Below, in pieces: positions 21,721 to 34,548 of a stretch of DNA of 64,000 bases. Origin of the DNA: Paramacrobiotus metropolitanus (taxonomy: Eukaryota; Tardigrada; Eutardigrada; Parachela; Macrobiotidae); contig NW_026570302.1 in the NCBI RefSeq assembly GCF_019649055.1, forward strand, positions 576,990 through 640,989, given 5' to 3'. A model generated the notes under the pieces. The model made no database searches. It was not told the origin of the DNA and worked only from the letters and a program-made list of their open reading frames with translations. Within the stretch, counting starts at the first letter, position 1; every line of letters begins with the position of its first letter. Both the position numbers and the translations under genes were made by a program.

Positions 21721-23912
21721 TATTATCAACAGCGCAAGGTTTTCGTCTGACGCTGCAGGCCGAGTAACCGGTTTCGTTTTTTTTCGAAAAGTATCCTCAC
21801 TTCGATATTTATTTCTCAACAGCCGGCCAATTCACTACGTATAAGTTTCGAATACCCGGTCACCTGGATCTTTTGTTATCTATTTCCCAACTCTATCCGT
21901 TAAGAGACCGGATATGGCCGCTAAGCTGGTTTACCTAGTCGTTGTTTGAACGGGGATCAGCAGTTATTTATGCAAAACGTCACAGCTGTTGGACCGGGTT
22001 GTTCATAATGTTGCTGTAAAGTAAGAGTGACCGGTTGAGAAATGTGGAAGTACATATCCTAACGTTCCTCTCATTTTTTCTGCTCACTACAAAGTTCACC
22101 AACGAGGCCTTAGGCCCGTCAAGAACCACCTACTAAATGCATTTCAGCAACCATACTATCCCTGCAAGCTACGAAGTGTCTCGGGGCAACCGTTTTTATT
22201 GGAACTGCAATACTTTGTAATGGTATTGTTGCTTGGAAATGGAATTTCCGTAACAATAACGAAATATCGCGGTAATCGTAATTTTATTTTTTTTTACCCT
22301 TCCTGAAATATGAATGGCCCCCTTGGGGGCCGGGGGTCTCTTCATAACCGCTTTTTTATTTTGTTAATCTGCCCAATAAATTCCACAATAGAAGTAAAAT
22401 CAGACAATGATTCAAATAGTAATCTGGGCCCGCTTTCCTCTTCTAAAAGTACAAAAACTGCTTTGTAAGGTTGAAGCAGCGCGCCTGACGGCAATGTGCA
22501 TTGTGCATAATGCACATAAAATTGTTTGAGTTGAAACAAAACTAATTATTATTTTACTGAGGAGCTTTTGTACCAATCTCGTACGTTTTGCACTAAAAAG
22601 AATTATTAGAATGATGACAAGAGATTATGTACCAAAAATTCTCGTGAACATCCAATAAATTGCAGTTTAATTGCAGTTTTTGAGAATCTGGTCACAGGAT
22701 ATGGCATTGCTAAGGATAATACTTAAAAATTGCAATAATAAGTTGCTGAATATTGTACAAATTTGTGGACGCTAATAAGATGAAGATTCCATTTTGGTGT
22801 CTTCACCTTTGCACCGCATTAAATGGTAGGTCATGCTCGTACTTTTCAGTTTGGATGTACGTCTATACTCTATAGCTTTACAAGCTCGTATTCTCCAGTT
22901 TGCACCGGTTTCAAAACTTTTTTGGTTCGCTCATCTTGTACGCCAGTTCGGTACTAAGCAGTTGTAACTAATGAGTACTTGGTGGAAGCTAATGGTCAAA
23001 GTACTGGGTACAGTAGTGAAAATGCTTAAGCTTTCATTCCAGCAAAAGCTCCGCTGTACCTTATATGTAGTTTCCATGACAATGGTGGCCACACATATTA
23101 CTCACCATGGCACATAGGGGTCCTCCAAATTCAGAAAAATCTCATCTTCTGAAAAAAGATAGTATAGTACCCAAGTATGCTTAAAAAAATATTTTCAGCT
23201 GCTGTAATTCAGATAGGCGTGGCCAGCGCAAATTAAAACAGTACGCAATACCGCATACGTACTATGTTATTTCAATCATCAATGCACAGCGCAGGCTTTA
23301 TTCATACGAGTACATAGCAGTCATTGCAAGACCATTCGCATGGACTCGGGCAGCTGCACAGCACCGAGGCAAGTGAAACCCGCGTGCGGTCGTCCCTGTC
23401 ATCGCTTTCAAATTGCCGACTTTCAAAAATGTGCTATTATCTATCATGTGTTATAATTACACTACGGGTAAAAAATGCGAAAAATTTTCTTGTAATAATT
23501 TAACACACCAATCCAGAAATAAACAAATTTTGAAGTTTGACAGCGGTGGAAGGGACCACCGCAAAAAAATTCAATTAAGAAAGAGAATTTTTTGTTAGCT
23601 TGTGCTGACCATAGGTCAGCGGTGGTGACTATGTTGCCTGCTGACAACAATGCCGATGGACAGTCTACTGCATACAAACGTATAATTTTGTAATAATTAT
23701 AAAAACAGGAAATACGTAAAATCAATAACTTATTTAACTACCCCAAAAAAGTGCTTCAAAACAGTAGCACATAAATGGTCAACAAATTGACCACTGGTCA
23801 GCAAAAAATTAAAACCTGTTGAAACCCTTTTCTTTGCATTTTGACCACTAAGAGTACTAGATATATAAAACATAGAAAACAAGCGATGCTGACAATATTC
23901 CTTCGCAAACTT
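21721..23912. other. Intergenic, no supported gene
   Basis: Nothing coding is supported. Small structures only: a GGCCCCCTTGGGGGCC palindrome at about 22,315-22,330 and A/T-rich tracts. Open frames here are short and unrelated to each other. Confidence 0.5.
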
Positions 23913-24251
23913 TCATCCCTCTCTTATGTGACATTTTACGAAGCAGCCTTTGTGGAATTTAACATTGCACTTGCTGCCTTGATGAACACGCCGAGCCGCC
24001 TTTACACTGCGTGCATCATTCGGACTTGCACGTTTCCTGTGTGGCCGCAGACTCGCAGTGGTGGGTATAGGGAAAGCGGCGGAAATGATCCAGCTGTAAA
24101 AGCGATTGACGCCGAACCAAATATTAGTAGTCACGTGCACTTTTTCTAACACATTATCGGCCGGATCAGGATTTAACCTACATAAGGCTGTCGCAAAGGT
24201 CTTCATCACCAATTTGATCGTTCCAGTTTGCAATCGCCCGAGACTGGCCAA
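23913..24251 (-). pseudogene. Possible piggyBac-like transposase C-terminal relic
   Basis: The minus-strand frame ends with a basic stretch and KCNVKFHKGCFVKCH. This fits the C-x-V-x-(L/F)-H-x2-C-F-x3-H end of the cysteine-rich tail in some piggyBac transposases. No catalytic region is recognised upstream, although adjacent minus-strand frames stay open to about 24,628 in other phases. The assignment rests on one motif and is weak. Confidence 0.3.
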
Positions 24252-26164
24252 AACTCAAAATTCGCATGTTTCTTTAAAGCTGCGCGGCTCCATCGCTTTG
24301 CTTGCCCAAGCGGCATTCGGTATCGAAGGCAGAGAGCAGCAGAGTGCAGGGTTGTGCTGCCATTTCACCGTGCTACGTACAGTGTCGTACACTGGCGGTA
24401 GAATTACAATCAGAACTAAAGCATCAAGACTGCCATGCCGACCGCCCGGGGTGCCGTTCTGGTATCCCATTTTCTGCTAGCTTTCAAAACCAAAACCTCA
24501 TGGCGCATGTTTTGCGTCCGAACCGACAGCAACTTACTCCGTTTACGCAATGAAAAGTATCTGTCGAAAGTGCACCCGCCCGTGTATTCATAACCCTTCA
24601 TGGGCAATGGTGCCGGAAGGCGACACACGTTTTTAACGGATTGTGGCCATCTATGGTTCGACTTTTAGAATCCGCATTAGACATTTTCGAATAAAGCGTT
24701 GTCAGTATTACCTTGCTGATTTATCTGGGTTTAATTATTCATCCACCAATTAGTTAATTAGCAAAACCTACGAGAGGTCAGAAAGTTCAAAATTAGCAAT
24801 TTTCGCTCATCTATTGTTCTTAATTAACTGAAGACACAAGTTCAAATTATGTTTTTTTTGCTGCTTTAAAGTCCCTTATTGCTTATTTCGTTATGGGATA
24901 ACGATTAACTGCTGCCGATCGCTGGGAAAAAAATACCAAACACCTTGTCGCCTCCAGGCACCAATGCCCGTCAACGGGTTAACATTACACACAAACTGAA
25001 CCATTTTAATAAATTTCCAAGCAGTTTCAGCATCAGATTTGTCCGCTGCTTTTAGGATTTCCGGGTTTCCGGTAATCTATTAAATAAAAGCAAAGTTAGA
25101 ATTAAATTAAAACTGAACCAGAATCTGTTCAAGGATTAAACAGTTTGCCGTGAAGGTCAAACCAGCATGCTTGCTTCAGCTTTGGTGCGTTCAAAGCAAG
25201 TTTGTCGATTTCAAGCAAAACAAAATATTTTGTAGCCTGCGTGTCAGTAAAGAGTAGTGCAATATTTCTATACTGTACATTTCCGCTCTTCTGCTACAGT
25301 TACCCGCGAGAGAGACATCTTTTTTATAATATGAAAAGTATCTTCACTGAGCATCAACTTTTGATTTTTTCGGCTTTTTTCGTGTGACTTTTTAGACATT
25401 TTAGCTACAATTTTTTTCGTTCATCACAGGCTGGAGCAAAAATAGCCGGTTCCGCTAGTAATCATAGCCGAAAGACCGTTTTGTGCGAGAAAAGTCAAGT
25501 TTGTCGAGCTTTCCAAGGTGCACTGAAACACAACTGAAGTCAGGTTTTGTTAGCAAACACTGCAGTGCCAAGTTGGGGCAGTTGCACAAGATCGTTAGTT
25601 TTGCCAATGTATTACAGATCTACATTACTGTAATTCCTTTATGCCAGCGCTTAACTGCTTACAGTTTACACAGCGACTGACCCAAAAGATAGTTGAGCTG
25701 ACCTTACATTACTTGTTTTACATTAATATGAAAATGTGATGATCATTCAGCTGAAAATGCTGAGCTCAACTTTGAAATTAAATTTCGGTCCTATTTTCAG
25801 ATAACGTGACTTTTAAAACGGACTTAATAAATTTCGACGATCATATTTTACCTGGAAATAAAAAATTAGATCCATAAAGTATTAAGTACTTTATTAAGAA
25901 TAAAGTATTACATTTTGAAAATCTCTTAAACATTATGGAAAAAATGTTTGCAATGGATGGCTTTCAAAAAAATATAATTAATAGCGTTCGTTGGCGTCGT
26001 TTAGAAGTTCGACAGTAGCTAGGGAAACTCATCCTTATCATCGCACTTTGAAGAGATGCTCCAAAGGGGGCGACTTTTCACTGCCCTCCTGCAGCAATCT
26101 GGGATTCCAGATTACTGACAAGCATGAACGGAACTTACCACTGCCACCAAAAATTTACCTCAAG
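24252..26164. other. Intergenic, no supported gene
   Basis: No domain, family repeat or splice-linked set of exons is seen. Minus-strand frames around 24,255-24,628 could belong to the decayed element to the left. The remainder is AT-rich. Confidence 0.45.
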
Positions 26165-26225
26165 ATGCACAATCATTGAAAACTGGTTTTTAAAATTTAA
26201 AAACCAGTTTTCAATGATTGTGCAT
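26165..26225. repeat. Perfect 61-bp palindrome (30+1+30)
   Basis: The arm from 26,165 (ATGCACAATCATTGAAAACT...) is exactly complementary to 26,196-26,225 around a single central base. It abuts the point where exon 2 of the adjacent F-box copy is cut off. The right arm contains the last surviving codons of that exon. Confidence 0.9.
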
Positions 26226-27231
26226 GTTGCGTATACGCGAGGTCAGTGCCTTATAACACTCATGGTTCTCGTACTGTAAAAGTAAGGTAAACAACCATTA
26301 TAACGCAGAATTAACATAACATTTTTCAGCACTTAAAATTTAGAATAATACCGCTGAGTCACGTGATTGTGTTTAGATCACGACGTTTCCCCTTTCCAGT
26401 ACATAACCCCATTTAAAAACATTTTACGGGAAATCATCTAATGCCAAGGTATAATTATGCACCTAGGGTAGTTCTTATGTTACGCTTACCCGTGAGAAGT
26501 CCAGATAATATTAATTTATCCTGGTACTGAAGTTTAGATCGACATCGCCAAATATAAGACAGAGTTCGGTCTTTAAGGTCCACGAACGAAACCGCGCGGA
26601 TATCATACTCCGTCCGACGAAACGCATTGCCGTTCAACTGTTGCAGCAATTTATCCAGATTCACGTGACTATATTTCGGGAACGGGATTGTACGTTTCTC
26701 GAAACATCCTGGTTCGACTGGCTCAGGCCGAGAGCCCAATCCATGAACCTTATAGTAATCGTGCCAATTGCCCGAAGATGGAAGCTGGGCTGGAGTGGCG
26801 AGGCCTACAGTGGCCCACCAGTCGCGCGCCACTCTCCAACGCAATCGCTCCACAGGAACCAGATCCGTGCGCTGCTCCTCCTGCATCCATTGAACTATGG
26901 CTACCCCGCACCGCTCGTGACGGATACCGCGCGCCACATTGATAATTTCAGCAGGGAACCAGGTCCATGGACCGGAGGGCGTCGCACGCATTAGAGCATC
27001 AACGGGAATGGTCCCATCGGGTTTGCCATAAGCGCTCGCATAGCCAAGACGCCGACGCCTTTCGTCGTGCACTGACTTCAGAACCTTGAAAATTCGAATA
27101 AACGGGGTGAATTCGTGTGGTCGGTTGGGACAGAAGTCAATGAAAAGCCCTTTGTCAGAAACGTCCACCACGCGTCCCCTGCGAAATAGGTTGTCGTCGC
27201 CCAGAACGTCGACATAGCCGGGGTCCGACAT
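26226..27231 (-). pseudogene. Agenet-F-box family copy 3, truncated after exon 1
   Basis: Exon 1 is open from 27,231 (Met aligned with other copies; an upstream in-frame Met lies at 27,294) to about 26,490. It carries both Agenet-like modules: VDVLGDDNLFRRGRVVDVSD with GLFIDF, then IPVDALMRATPSGPWTWFPA with GVAIVQW and VPVERLRWRV. The C-terminal part includes PGCFEKRTIPFPK and AVSFVDLKDRTLSYIW. The donor GGTAAGCG is out of phase with the family (742 bases). An exon 2 stub (YENHECYKALTSRIRN) follows a TTTTACAG acceptor at 26,273, then ends at the palindrome. The F-box and exon 3 are absent. It could still express an Agenet-only protein through the open frame to 26,455. Confidence 0.8.
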
Positions 27232-27294
27232 CCCTGTAACTCGAAAGTATCCAGTCCTCGGCAGGCTCAACACCTGACGAAAACCAAAACCCAT

Positions 27295-28496
27295 AAAAAC
27301 AAAACAATCAGTAACAATCGTACTCCGTATCAGTAACTCCCTGTAACTGCGCGTCTAAAGTTGACAATCGTCGTGCTAAATAGGGAATGTTCAAATGAAC
27401 GCACTCTCCTTCAGCCTGTTTTTCAACGGGCTGCACTTGCATTACGGATCCGATTGGATGACCGATGTCCCACTAGGATAAAATACGATAAACACAGAAA
27501 CAAAAGTTATCAAAATACCCAGCGGAAATTGCAAATGGATATGTTCAAAGCGCCGGTGCCGTAAATGCAGAAGCTCCGAGAACTGCAAGAACTACGCTAT
27601 ACAGCAACTGCGAAGAACTCCTCTGCTGATGTATTGAGTGCTGAGCCGCCTTCAGACCGAGAGCGCACGTGCTAGCAGCAGTGCGTAGCAAGTACGCAGA
27701 GGCAGCTTCGCCTCGAAACATCCTATTCGCTGCATCCGCGGCATTGTTGTAGGACATGGAATGTCATCCTTACGGGCTTTTGCCTTTCAGTTAATGTTCC
27801 ATTTTTTATTTTCACTAGATTTTGGATTTATTGTTGTGTAGTACTGAGTAATCGACAGAAGAAAAGCTCCTCTATGTTCAAGAAAACGAGATTTTTTTTG
27901 TCAAATCGCTCACGTCGGTCCCATTGAAACCAGATTTAATTAAAATTTTTTACTGGGTTTTATTTTTAATATAAAAAATGTATTTCAACAATACTAGGGT
28001 GTGCAACGCTTTAGACTATAAGAGCGAAGCGAAGCCACGAATGCTGATCAAGCTAGTAGTGACAGCCGGTGACGGGGCCGTGATCAGAAAAGTCGAAGAC
28101 AAAGACTGACACAATAGCCATGCGCACTAATGTTCGCAAAAGAAAAGCGCTTAAAGGTCAGATTAAGAGTACGTATAATGAAAAGCAAAATTTAAAAACT
28201 AAGTAACTACTGGCAATTAAGTCGGCGCAATCAGGTGGAATAAGAAAATTAAATTAAACATACCAAGACAACAATGCAGTACGATACCATAATAATTATA
28301 ACGTAGTAAGATACTAATATACACTGGCATTCTAAACCAAAACATGAAAATTTGCAAAAACCTACGACATTCTCTCCACGATCTGATCAGCAGCCATCAA
28401 ACGTCTTCGAACTCATCATCCGCCCGGTAACACGCCCAGGAGAATTACAGTAGGTTACCGCGGTTCCTCGCCATGTTGTCAAAATGTTTATACACC
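27295..28496. other. Intergenic, no supported gene
   Basis: No gene or long repeat recognised. A/T-rich, with short unrelated open frames only. Confidence 0.5.
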
Positions 28497-29285
28497 TCAA
28501 CCAGGAAGTACAAGCGCAATCGAAGACAGCTTCTTCAGCTGCAGATCCTTCAAGCCGTCAATGCACCACTTCTTGCCGCGGTAATGCGAGGCCGGCCGCG
28601 GATCAGTTGACTGCGTCGCGCACAACGCCTACAATGCAAAACCGTTTTGCGTAACATTCTTTATTGCATTGGTACTACTCGCCAAAGGCATTTATTAAAA
28701 GAGCTTGGCTAGAATCTGCTGAACTTTGAACATTTTCCATCGAAAATTATTCCTGTAAGAACTTCACGCATCACAATCGAATTCTTCGGTTTTTAACTAC
28801 GGAAGTTCGCGATGTCTTGCGCATATCTCAGTAAACGTACATTGACACTTGGGACAGGAAAAAAACGAGGAATTTTAGGTATTATTGTTGCCGTCAAAAA
28901 AATTCCCGCAAAAGACAAAATCTGAATGGAAAATTTTCAGTTGAAAAGCATAACGTATGAAAACGCGATTACACTCACCTTGCTGCATTTATGCTCAAAA
29001 TCATGACTCTCAGTATCAGCGTTGTTATTCGTTGTGATGAACGCGAACCAAGCTGACAAGGTTTCGATTACTTGCGCACTGGGCTTCGGCACGCAATTCT
29101 CCAGTGCGTCCCACACCGCGCTGGCCACATCCCCGGTCAATGACAGCCAAATCCCCGACAGCTCAACCGACAGTTGGATCGTTATCGGCTGGCCTGCCTT
29201 AAAAAAATCCCAATCAAAAGTACATTTGACCAGATGCATAGCATCGCATGGGAGACCATTACAGGCTGCACTAAAATCGTTCATG
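28497..29285 (-). pseudogene. Agenet-F-box family copy 4, 3' fragment
   Basis: Only the last third of exon 2 (29,285-28,979: AACNGLPCDAMHLVKCTFD, then ASAVWDALENCVPKPSAQ) and exon 3 (28,628-28,497: ALCATQSTDPRPASHYRGKK) survive. The intron between them keeps a good GTGAGT donor and a TTGTAG acceptor. Exon 3 stops early; the family reading (YFLVEV) continues one frame over. No F-box or Agenet region is found upstream, where homology breaks at about 29,285. Confidence 0.8.
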
Positions 29286-29698
29286 CGATTGTTGTTGGAT
29301 AAAAACCCATCGAATGTGTCAGCCCGTTACGATGCAATTTGCATTTATCATACACATCATCAAAAGCAACAAGAGTTGACCAGACGCACTTCTATGAGTA
29401 GTCCAATTAAAATTATTTATATCTGTAACCGGCATAACCGTCCATCTTTATCGAGAATATGTTGGTATATTTACTGACCAAACGTTACGAACGAAGCTCG
29501 CTTATTGCGAACAAATTCAGTACTAATGTAATAAGTAATACGCTCGCAGTAACAGGAACTGGATGGCAGATGCGGCTGACGGCGAGCAAATCCCCCAGCC
29601 AATAAAAATGCAATTCCGGCTTGGGAAGAAGTTCCAAGATCTGAGTGGTTGCCGCAGGACCATGTGCCAACAAGCGACATTAGACGTTATATAGATGG

Positions 29699-30139
29699 AG
29701 GGAACGCAGTCAGATGCCGGGCTGCTGGTCCGCCACGTACTGGATCATGTCGCACACCAGCATCGCGTAGTCCGTGCCCATCGTCTTGTCAGACACACTG
29801 CAAGACAATCCACTGCGTGCCCGGGCGTAGGCAGTGGTACAGAGTCACCCAGCCGAGGAAAGCTTCCGTTCCGCGTGTGGCGGTGCGGATGACGATAGTC
29901 GAGCGCAGCGCTGCCGCATCCATGATCCGGTTCCACGTTGCGCAGACCGCACGCAGCTACGCCCGGTCCACAGCGTCAAAGTGGGAAAAAACTTCCTGCC
30001 ACAATTCCATCGGCCGCGCCCTCTCGTGTTCTATGGTAGGAGTCGTGTCAGGAAGCCTCTTGGCCGCACGGATAAAACGATCATGGCAGAGGTCATCTCC
30101 ACCCTGAACAGCGCAGCCACACACGGTAGTAGGACACAT
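29699..30139 (-). pseudogene. F-box family copy 5, subfamily B fragment
   Basis: The F-box is clear: PMELWQEVFSHFDAVDRA, then after a TAG replacing Gln, LRAVCATWNRIMDAAAL and STIVIRTATRG. A further TGA follows in the same frame. The closest relative is the intact copy at 31-32.5 kb. The conserved C-terminal part and exon 3 are not seen. Confidence 0.7.
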
Positions 30140-31061
30140 ACAAGGTAGTGCTTCAGCACAAAAACCAGTTTATCACAGAAGCTGAGAGAATCGCTACCTG
30201 GGGGATAACGAAAATTAGCGGACAAACTGCGATTTGCTACGGTCGTGAAATCCTTAAATACTGCAGAAACGGTGTATTGTAAATGTACATGCGCGAAATA
30301 ATACTTCGTAGTTCGTAGAAGTGTACATCATGTACGTGCACTTTACTTCCGAAACGCATTGCAAGTTCCTACTGTACATTATTGCTTCGCTTTCCGCGAG
30401 CCATGCTGTATGCTGTACTATTATTAGTAGGAATGTTTCACAAGGGTTCTGAGTTGTGTCTCAAATAAGACCAGTAAAGTCGGATAAAAAAAATAGAGAA
30501 CCAAAATAAAATTGTGAAGCACGGGATTAATAGGCGCGAAAATGTCACTGACAGAAGCTACTTCCCGTTAAACTGTATGTCGTAAGCGTCTGCACGTCGG
30601 GGAGATGTCGTGACGAACCGACTGAGGCGGAGCCAGTTTATCCACACTCCGCGGATTGGTCAGTCGCACATCTACGAAGTGCATGCGCTAAAACTCCGAC
30701 TCCGGTGCGACCATACAAACACTCGTCAAACAGCTTCGCTACCATAGGAAAATCATGTTATTCTATAAAGGCAATTGTACAGGCACATCTTTGAGCGCAT
30801 TTCTGCAGAGCCACGAATTACGATCACTGAGGGCAGCTGGTGGTACATGTATTTCCCAGATCTTCTTCACCTAAACACAGTTTGTGCAGAAAACCAATAG
30901 TCTAGTATATTAGTTTTATCTTTTTATCTGTTGTAGCTCGTACTAATTGTGCTTCTATCGTGCGTGCACTTAACAGGTTGTGACTTTCCAGTGCGCGTTT
31001 GATTGCCGACGGAACTCTGCTGTAACTTTGGCGTGACCAAAAGGTATCAAAACGCAAGGAA
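30140..31061. other. Upstream region of the intact subfamily B gene
   Basis: No coding exon is recognised, and in particular no Agenet-like exon in front of the gene that starts at 31,062. Any promoter is not identifiable by eye. Confidence 0.5.
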
Positions 31062-32522
31062 ATGGACCGCGCCAACGGAATCCCGCTTCGCACGGCCATC
31101 GTTCCCACACGTCGCACTCGCCGCACTCGTCTAGTTGCGCATCCACATCAAAACGCCTCCTATCACGATTCCGTCGCCCCAGGGACCTTCATTATGCTCA
31201 GTGTGGATCTTGGCCAAGGATTTTGCTCGATGTCCCTTGAAGACTCCAAGGCCCTCATCGAGCAGCTGAACGGCTCCCTGCTGCATCCTTACTGCGGGCA
31301 GTTCTCCGTGGTCAGTCTCGTGGACGCAAAGTTAGAAGGCGGTTGTAAGATGGTGACACAAGCGCATGATTTGCCGGTAGGAGTGAACTCGATCCTGTAT
31401 CCGCCAAATGTTCGGCTCTTTATGGATACTTTTGCTGCAGGGTTTTGCTGATTATCTCCGTGTTCAAGTGTTCCGCAGAATCAAGTATTTGCTGGACCAC
31501 GCTCCAGCAGCTGTTGACGTCACGGTGAAGGGGCTGCCGGTTGAGTTGATGCAGGAGATCTTCTCCCACCTGGACACTGTAAAGCAGAAGCAGCTGCAAA
31601 GAGTGTGCGCCCTGTGGAACCGGATCCTGGTTGCGCCAGCGCTGCGTGGTACGATCGTCATTCGAAGCAACGGACTGACCACATCGGTCCTCGGCTTCAT
31701 GACGGTAATTCGCTGCTTACATCCCTCCACACAACGCCTTATCCTGACATCTTTCGAGCACGGGCAATGCAGCACCAACTACGTGATGATGTTCCTGGGC
31801 AAGGTCTTTTTTGTGGCTTCTAGTCGCGCCGGCATCCGACTGCGTTCCATTCATCTGCACCGCGTCCGACTGAATTTACTCATCAGCCGCGCTGTTACGG
31901 GTGATGGCGCTTGCGTCCAACACAAGTCCTCTCGTGGGGACGAGGATCCGGAAAGCGGATACTACTGGATGCAGGATTTCGTCTTTAAGTGCTGTCGTCT
32001 GCCGTGCGATACCCTCCACATCGGACCGAACGCGCTGGCGTTAATGGCCTGCGACTTTCACACCGATCCGTTCTACCGGCGCATTTATCGACGCAAAGCG
32101 GAGGAATTCACCATTCAGGTCGAAATCGACATTCACGCCACGCGGCTGAAACCGGATGGTGGTTTCGGCTGTGCATTGTGGGAAGCAATGGAGGCGGCGC
32201 TGCCGGTACCCAGCGACGGGGACGTGCACGACCTCTTCCAGCGCTTCAGAGTGGGCGGGGATCTGCGTAACAATAACAAACTGAAGGCACTCCTCTGCAC
32301 GGTACTATTGACAGTTTCTCATTTGCTCTGCTGAGACTGTAAAAATTCGTTTGGCAGGCACTGTGCGCGCTGCAGTCGGCCGATCCGCGTCCGTCGTCGC
32401 ACTACCACGGGAAGAAGTGGTGTGTGGAAGGACTGGAAGAGGTGCAGTTGGAGAACTTGTCGCGCATTTGTCGTCAGCTGCTTATTGAACTGCGAGAGCT
32501 GATGGTGGAACGGCAATGGTGA
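31062..32522 (+). CDS. F-box protein, subfamily B, intact three-exon gene
   Basis: Exons 31,062-31,376, 31,441-32,301 and 32,358-32,522 join in phase 0 through introns of 64 and 56 bp with GT-AG ends, giving 446 residues. Exon 1 keeps only the C-terminal part of the family's first exon (APGTFIM, ALIEQLNG, FSVVSLVDAKLEGG). The Agenet modules are missing, replaced by a basic start with TRRTRRTRL. The F-box is at residues about 136-168 (LPVELMQEIFSHLDTVKQKQ with LQRVCALWNRIL). The downstream region has GIRLRSIHLHRVRLNLL, CRLPCDTLHI and GCALWEAMEAALPVP. Exon 3 has ALCALQSADPRPSSHYHG and KKWCVEGLEEVQLE but no acidic tail. F-box proteins normally link substrates to Skp1-Cul1 ligases; the substrate is unknown. 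Confidence 0.8.
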
Positions 32523-32784
32523 CGTTTGGAAGGGTCTCCACAGTGCTGTTCCGTGTATGATTTGCCATTTCGACGCTAATCTGTGTGTTCGTGAAGACCT
32601 GGTCGGCACCTTGCGTTTATTCGTCTTGTAGAAATTGCAGGCTTCTGGTTGTTCATTTTGTCGGCTCACTCTGCTGTATCCGTAGCTGTCGCATTATGAT
32701 GTCGTATTCATTTCATCTCTTCATTTTTTGCCTCTAATGCTTCGCTGTTACTAGACTTTTTATTTGGTTATGGAAGAACACTGT

Positions 32785-34451
32785 TCAACACACTACAATG
32801 CTTATGGAAGGGTGTTTCTTGTAAACTAGGTACGTAAGTTTGATGAAGCGCGGACCGAAATACAAATGTGTGGAATGTGATTCCATAACGTCGTTTTCCA
32901 TTTTGCGGTTTTTATGGAAACCCCCGCCCACTTTGAAGCGCTGGTGTTGCGTGTCCAGCACCTGCTCACTCAGCCCTGGTAACGCGGCCTGTACTGCATC
33001 CCATAACGCGCAGCCAAAATCACTGCCCAGCGGCAATCGCGCCGTATCGATGTTCATCTGCATCTCCGTTATAAACTCCATGTTTGTGTGCCGCCGATGC
33101 TCCGCGATGATTGGAAAGCTGCAGACTAGGGAAACCCGGCAGTTGGTCATGCGAAGCACGGTACCGCTTGGCAGGCAGCGGCATCGCTTCACAAAATCCT
33201 TCAGCCAAACATAATCGTAGTCCTCATTCGACAGTGACTGGTGCAGGCCGCACTCGCGATACTCCGTGCTGTTCACAGCGCACTGCACCAAAAAGTCAAA
33301 TTGGACACGGTGTAGATGGATACTTGGCAAGCTGATTCGGATTTGATGAGCAGCAGCGTAGCGTACCATGCCGCACGCTATCAACGCTTAGTCATAGCCG
33401 ATTCACCCGGCATCCTTCAGGTGCGTTATGACAACCCGTTGCGTGTCCGGACGTAAGCATTTGTACACCATCGCCAAGCAGAGAATCTCATTTCGATCCT
33501 TGTTCCTCCTCCATGCGGATGACGATAATGGAGTGAAGCGCCGGCGCATCCATGAGAGTCCTTGTGGGGCACTCGGTACGCAGCTTCGTCTGATTTACGA
33601 AGTCCAAGTGGGAAACGACCTCCTGCCACAATTCCATCGGCAGCAGTAACTGCGCCATCTCGTCATCGAATACCTCGGCAGACTCAGAAAGATTCAGGAT
33701 CAGGCTCGGCAGTTCCTCGTGGAGACGGATAATGCTTTCCTGAGAACCACGAAAAACATATTAACTGTACTAATCTGTATTTAATCGGCTAGAGGACTGT
33801 CAAAAACCGTCCAACTATTAAACAGCGTAGCATTCTTCGCATTGTCAAAGCGTCTTATGAGAAGCGCTGCTTTTCTTCAACATTTGTCTGATGGTACGTC
33901 AACTCGCTGGCTACCGTGTCCACCAAATAAACCTGACCGCTGATATGGAGAAGGGGCGATTTAATCGCTGAATAAGTGCCTCGGCTGCTCCCGTGGATAG
34001 CGAGCGGGATTCCTCGGCCAGTTGCGCACTGCGCTTGACGAAGGTGCCTTGAACGATTCGGTCGCGGTGCGAAGGCTTGATAACGTGGTTGTTGACATCG
34101 GGAAGCAGGCGAACGCGTTCCATGGGGACGCGTTCATTTCATTGCGCGCCTAACGCAGTTCATTTCACATGTGACCCAAATCCACGCACCGGAAGGCGTC
34201 TCCGGCACCAGAACCTGAAACCGGAAGGTTCGTCAGTTGTTCGCCAGGGAATCTGATCAGGACGTCGAAGCGCATGAGACGTGGAAGAAGACACTGCCGA
34301 ATGGCGCATGTCCTCGTCGTAGACAGGGACAGCGACAGACGAAGAGACCGCCTTTGGCCACGTCCACGACGCGCCCGAATCGCGTCTGCTGATCGCTGCC
34401 CACAATGCACACGGCCAGCATTCCTCTGGTGAGGTTGACGACGTTGAGCAC
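32785..34451 (-). pseudogene. Agenet-F-box family copy 7, subfamily B pseudogene
   Basis: Exon 1 pieces: an Agenet-like GRVVDVAKGGLFV at about 34,360, VPETPSGAWIW at about 34,220, and QGTFVKRSAQL with AEALIQRLNRP at 34,060-33,930, in different frames. Exon 2 starts at 33,738 after TTCTCAG, with the F-box LLPMELWQEVVSHLDFVNQT. Stops and a frameshift follow around 33,500-33,380. It then reads openly (SLPSIHLHRVQFDFLVQ, CALWDAVQAALPG) to about 32,900. No exon 3 is found. The copy lies tail-to-tail with the intact subfamily B gene. Confidence 0.8.
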
Positions 34452-34548
34452 AAAATGGAGAACGCAGTAGTTGTGGTGAGGATGGACTCGACGGGACTGA
34501 GTTTACAGGGCGCTAAAACGTATCTGACCGTCATATAAAGCGCTTGTA

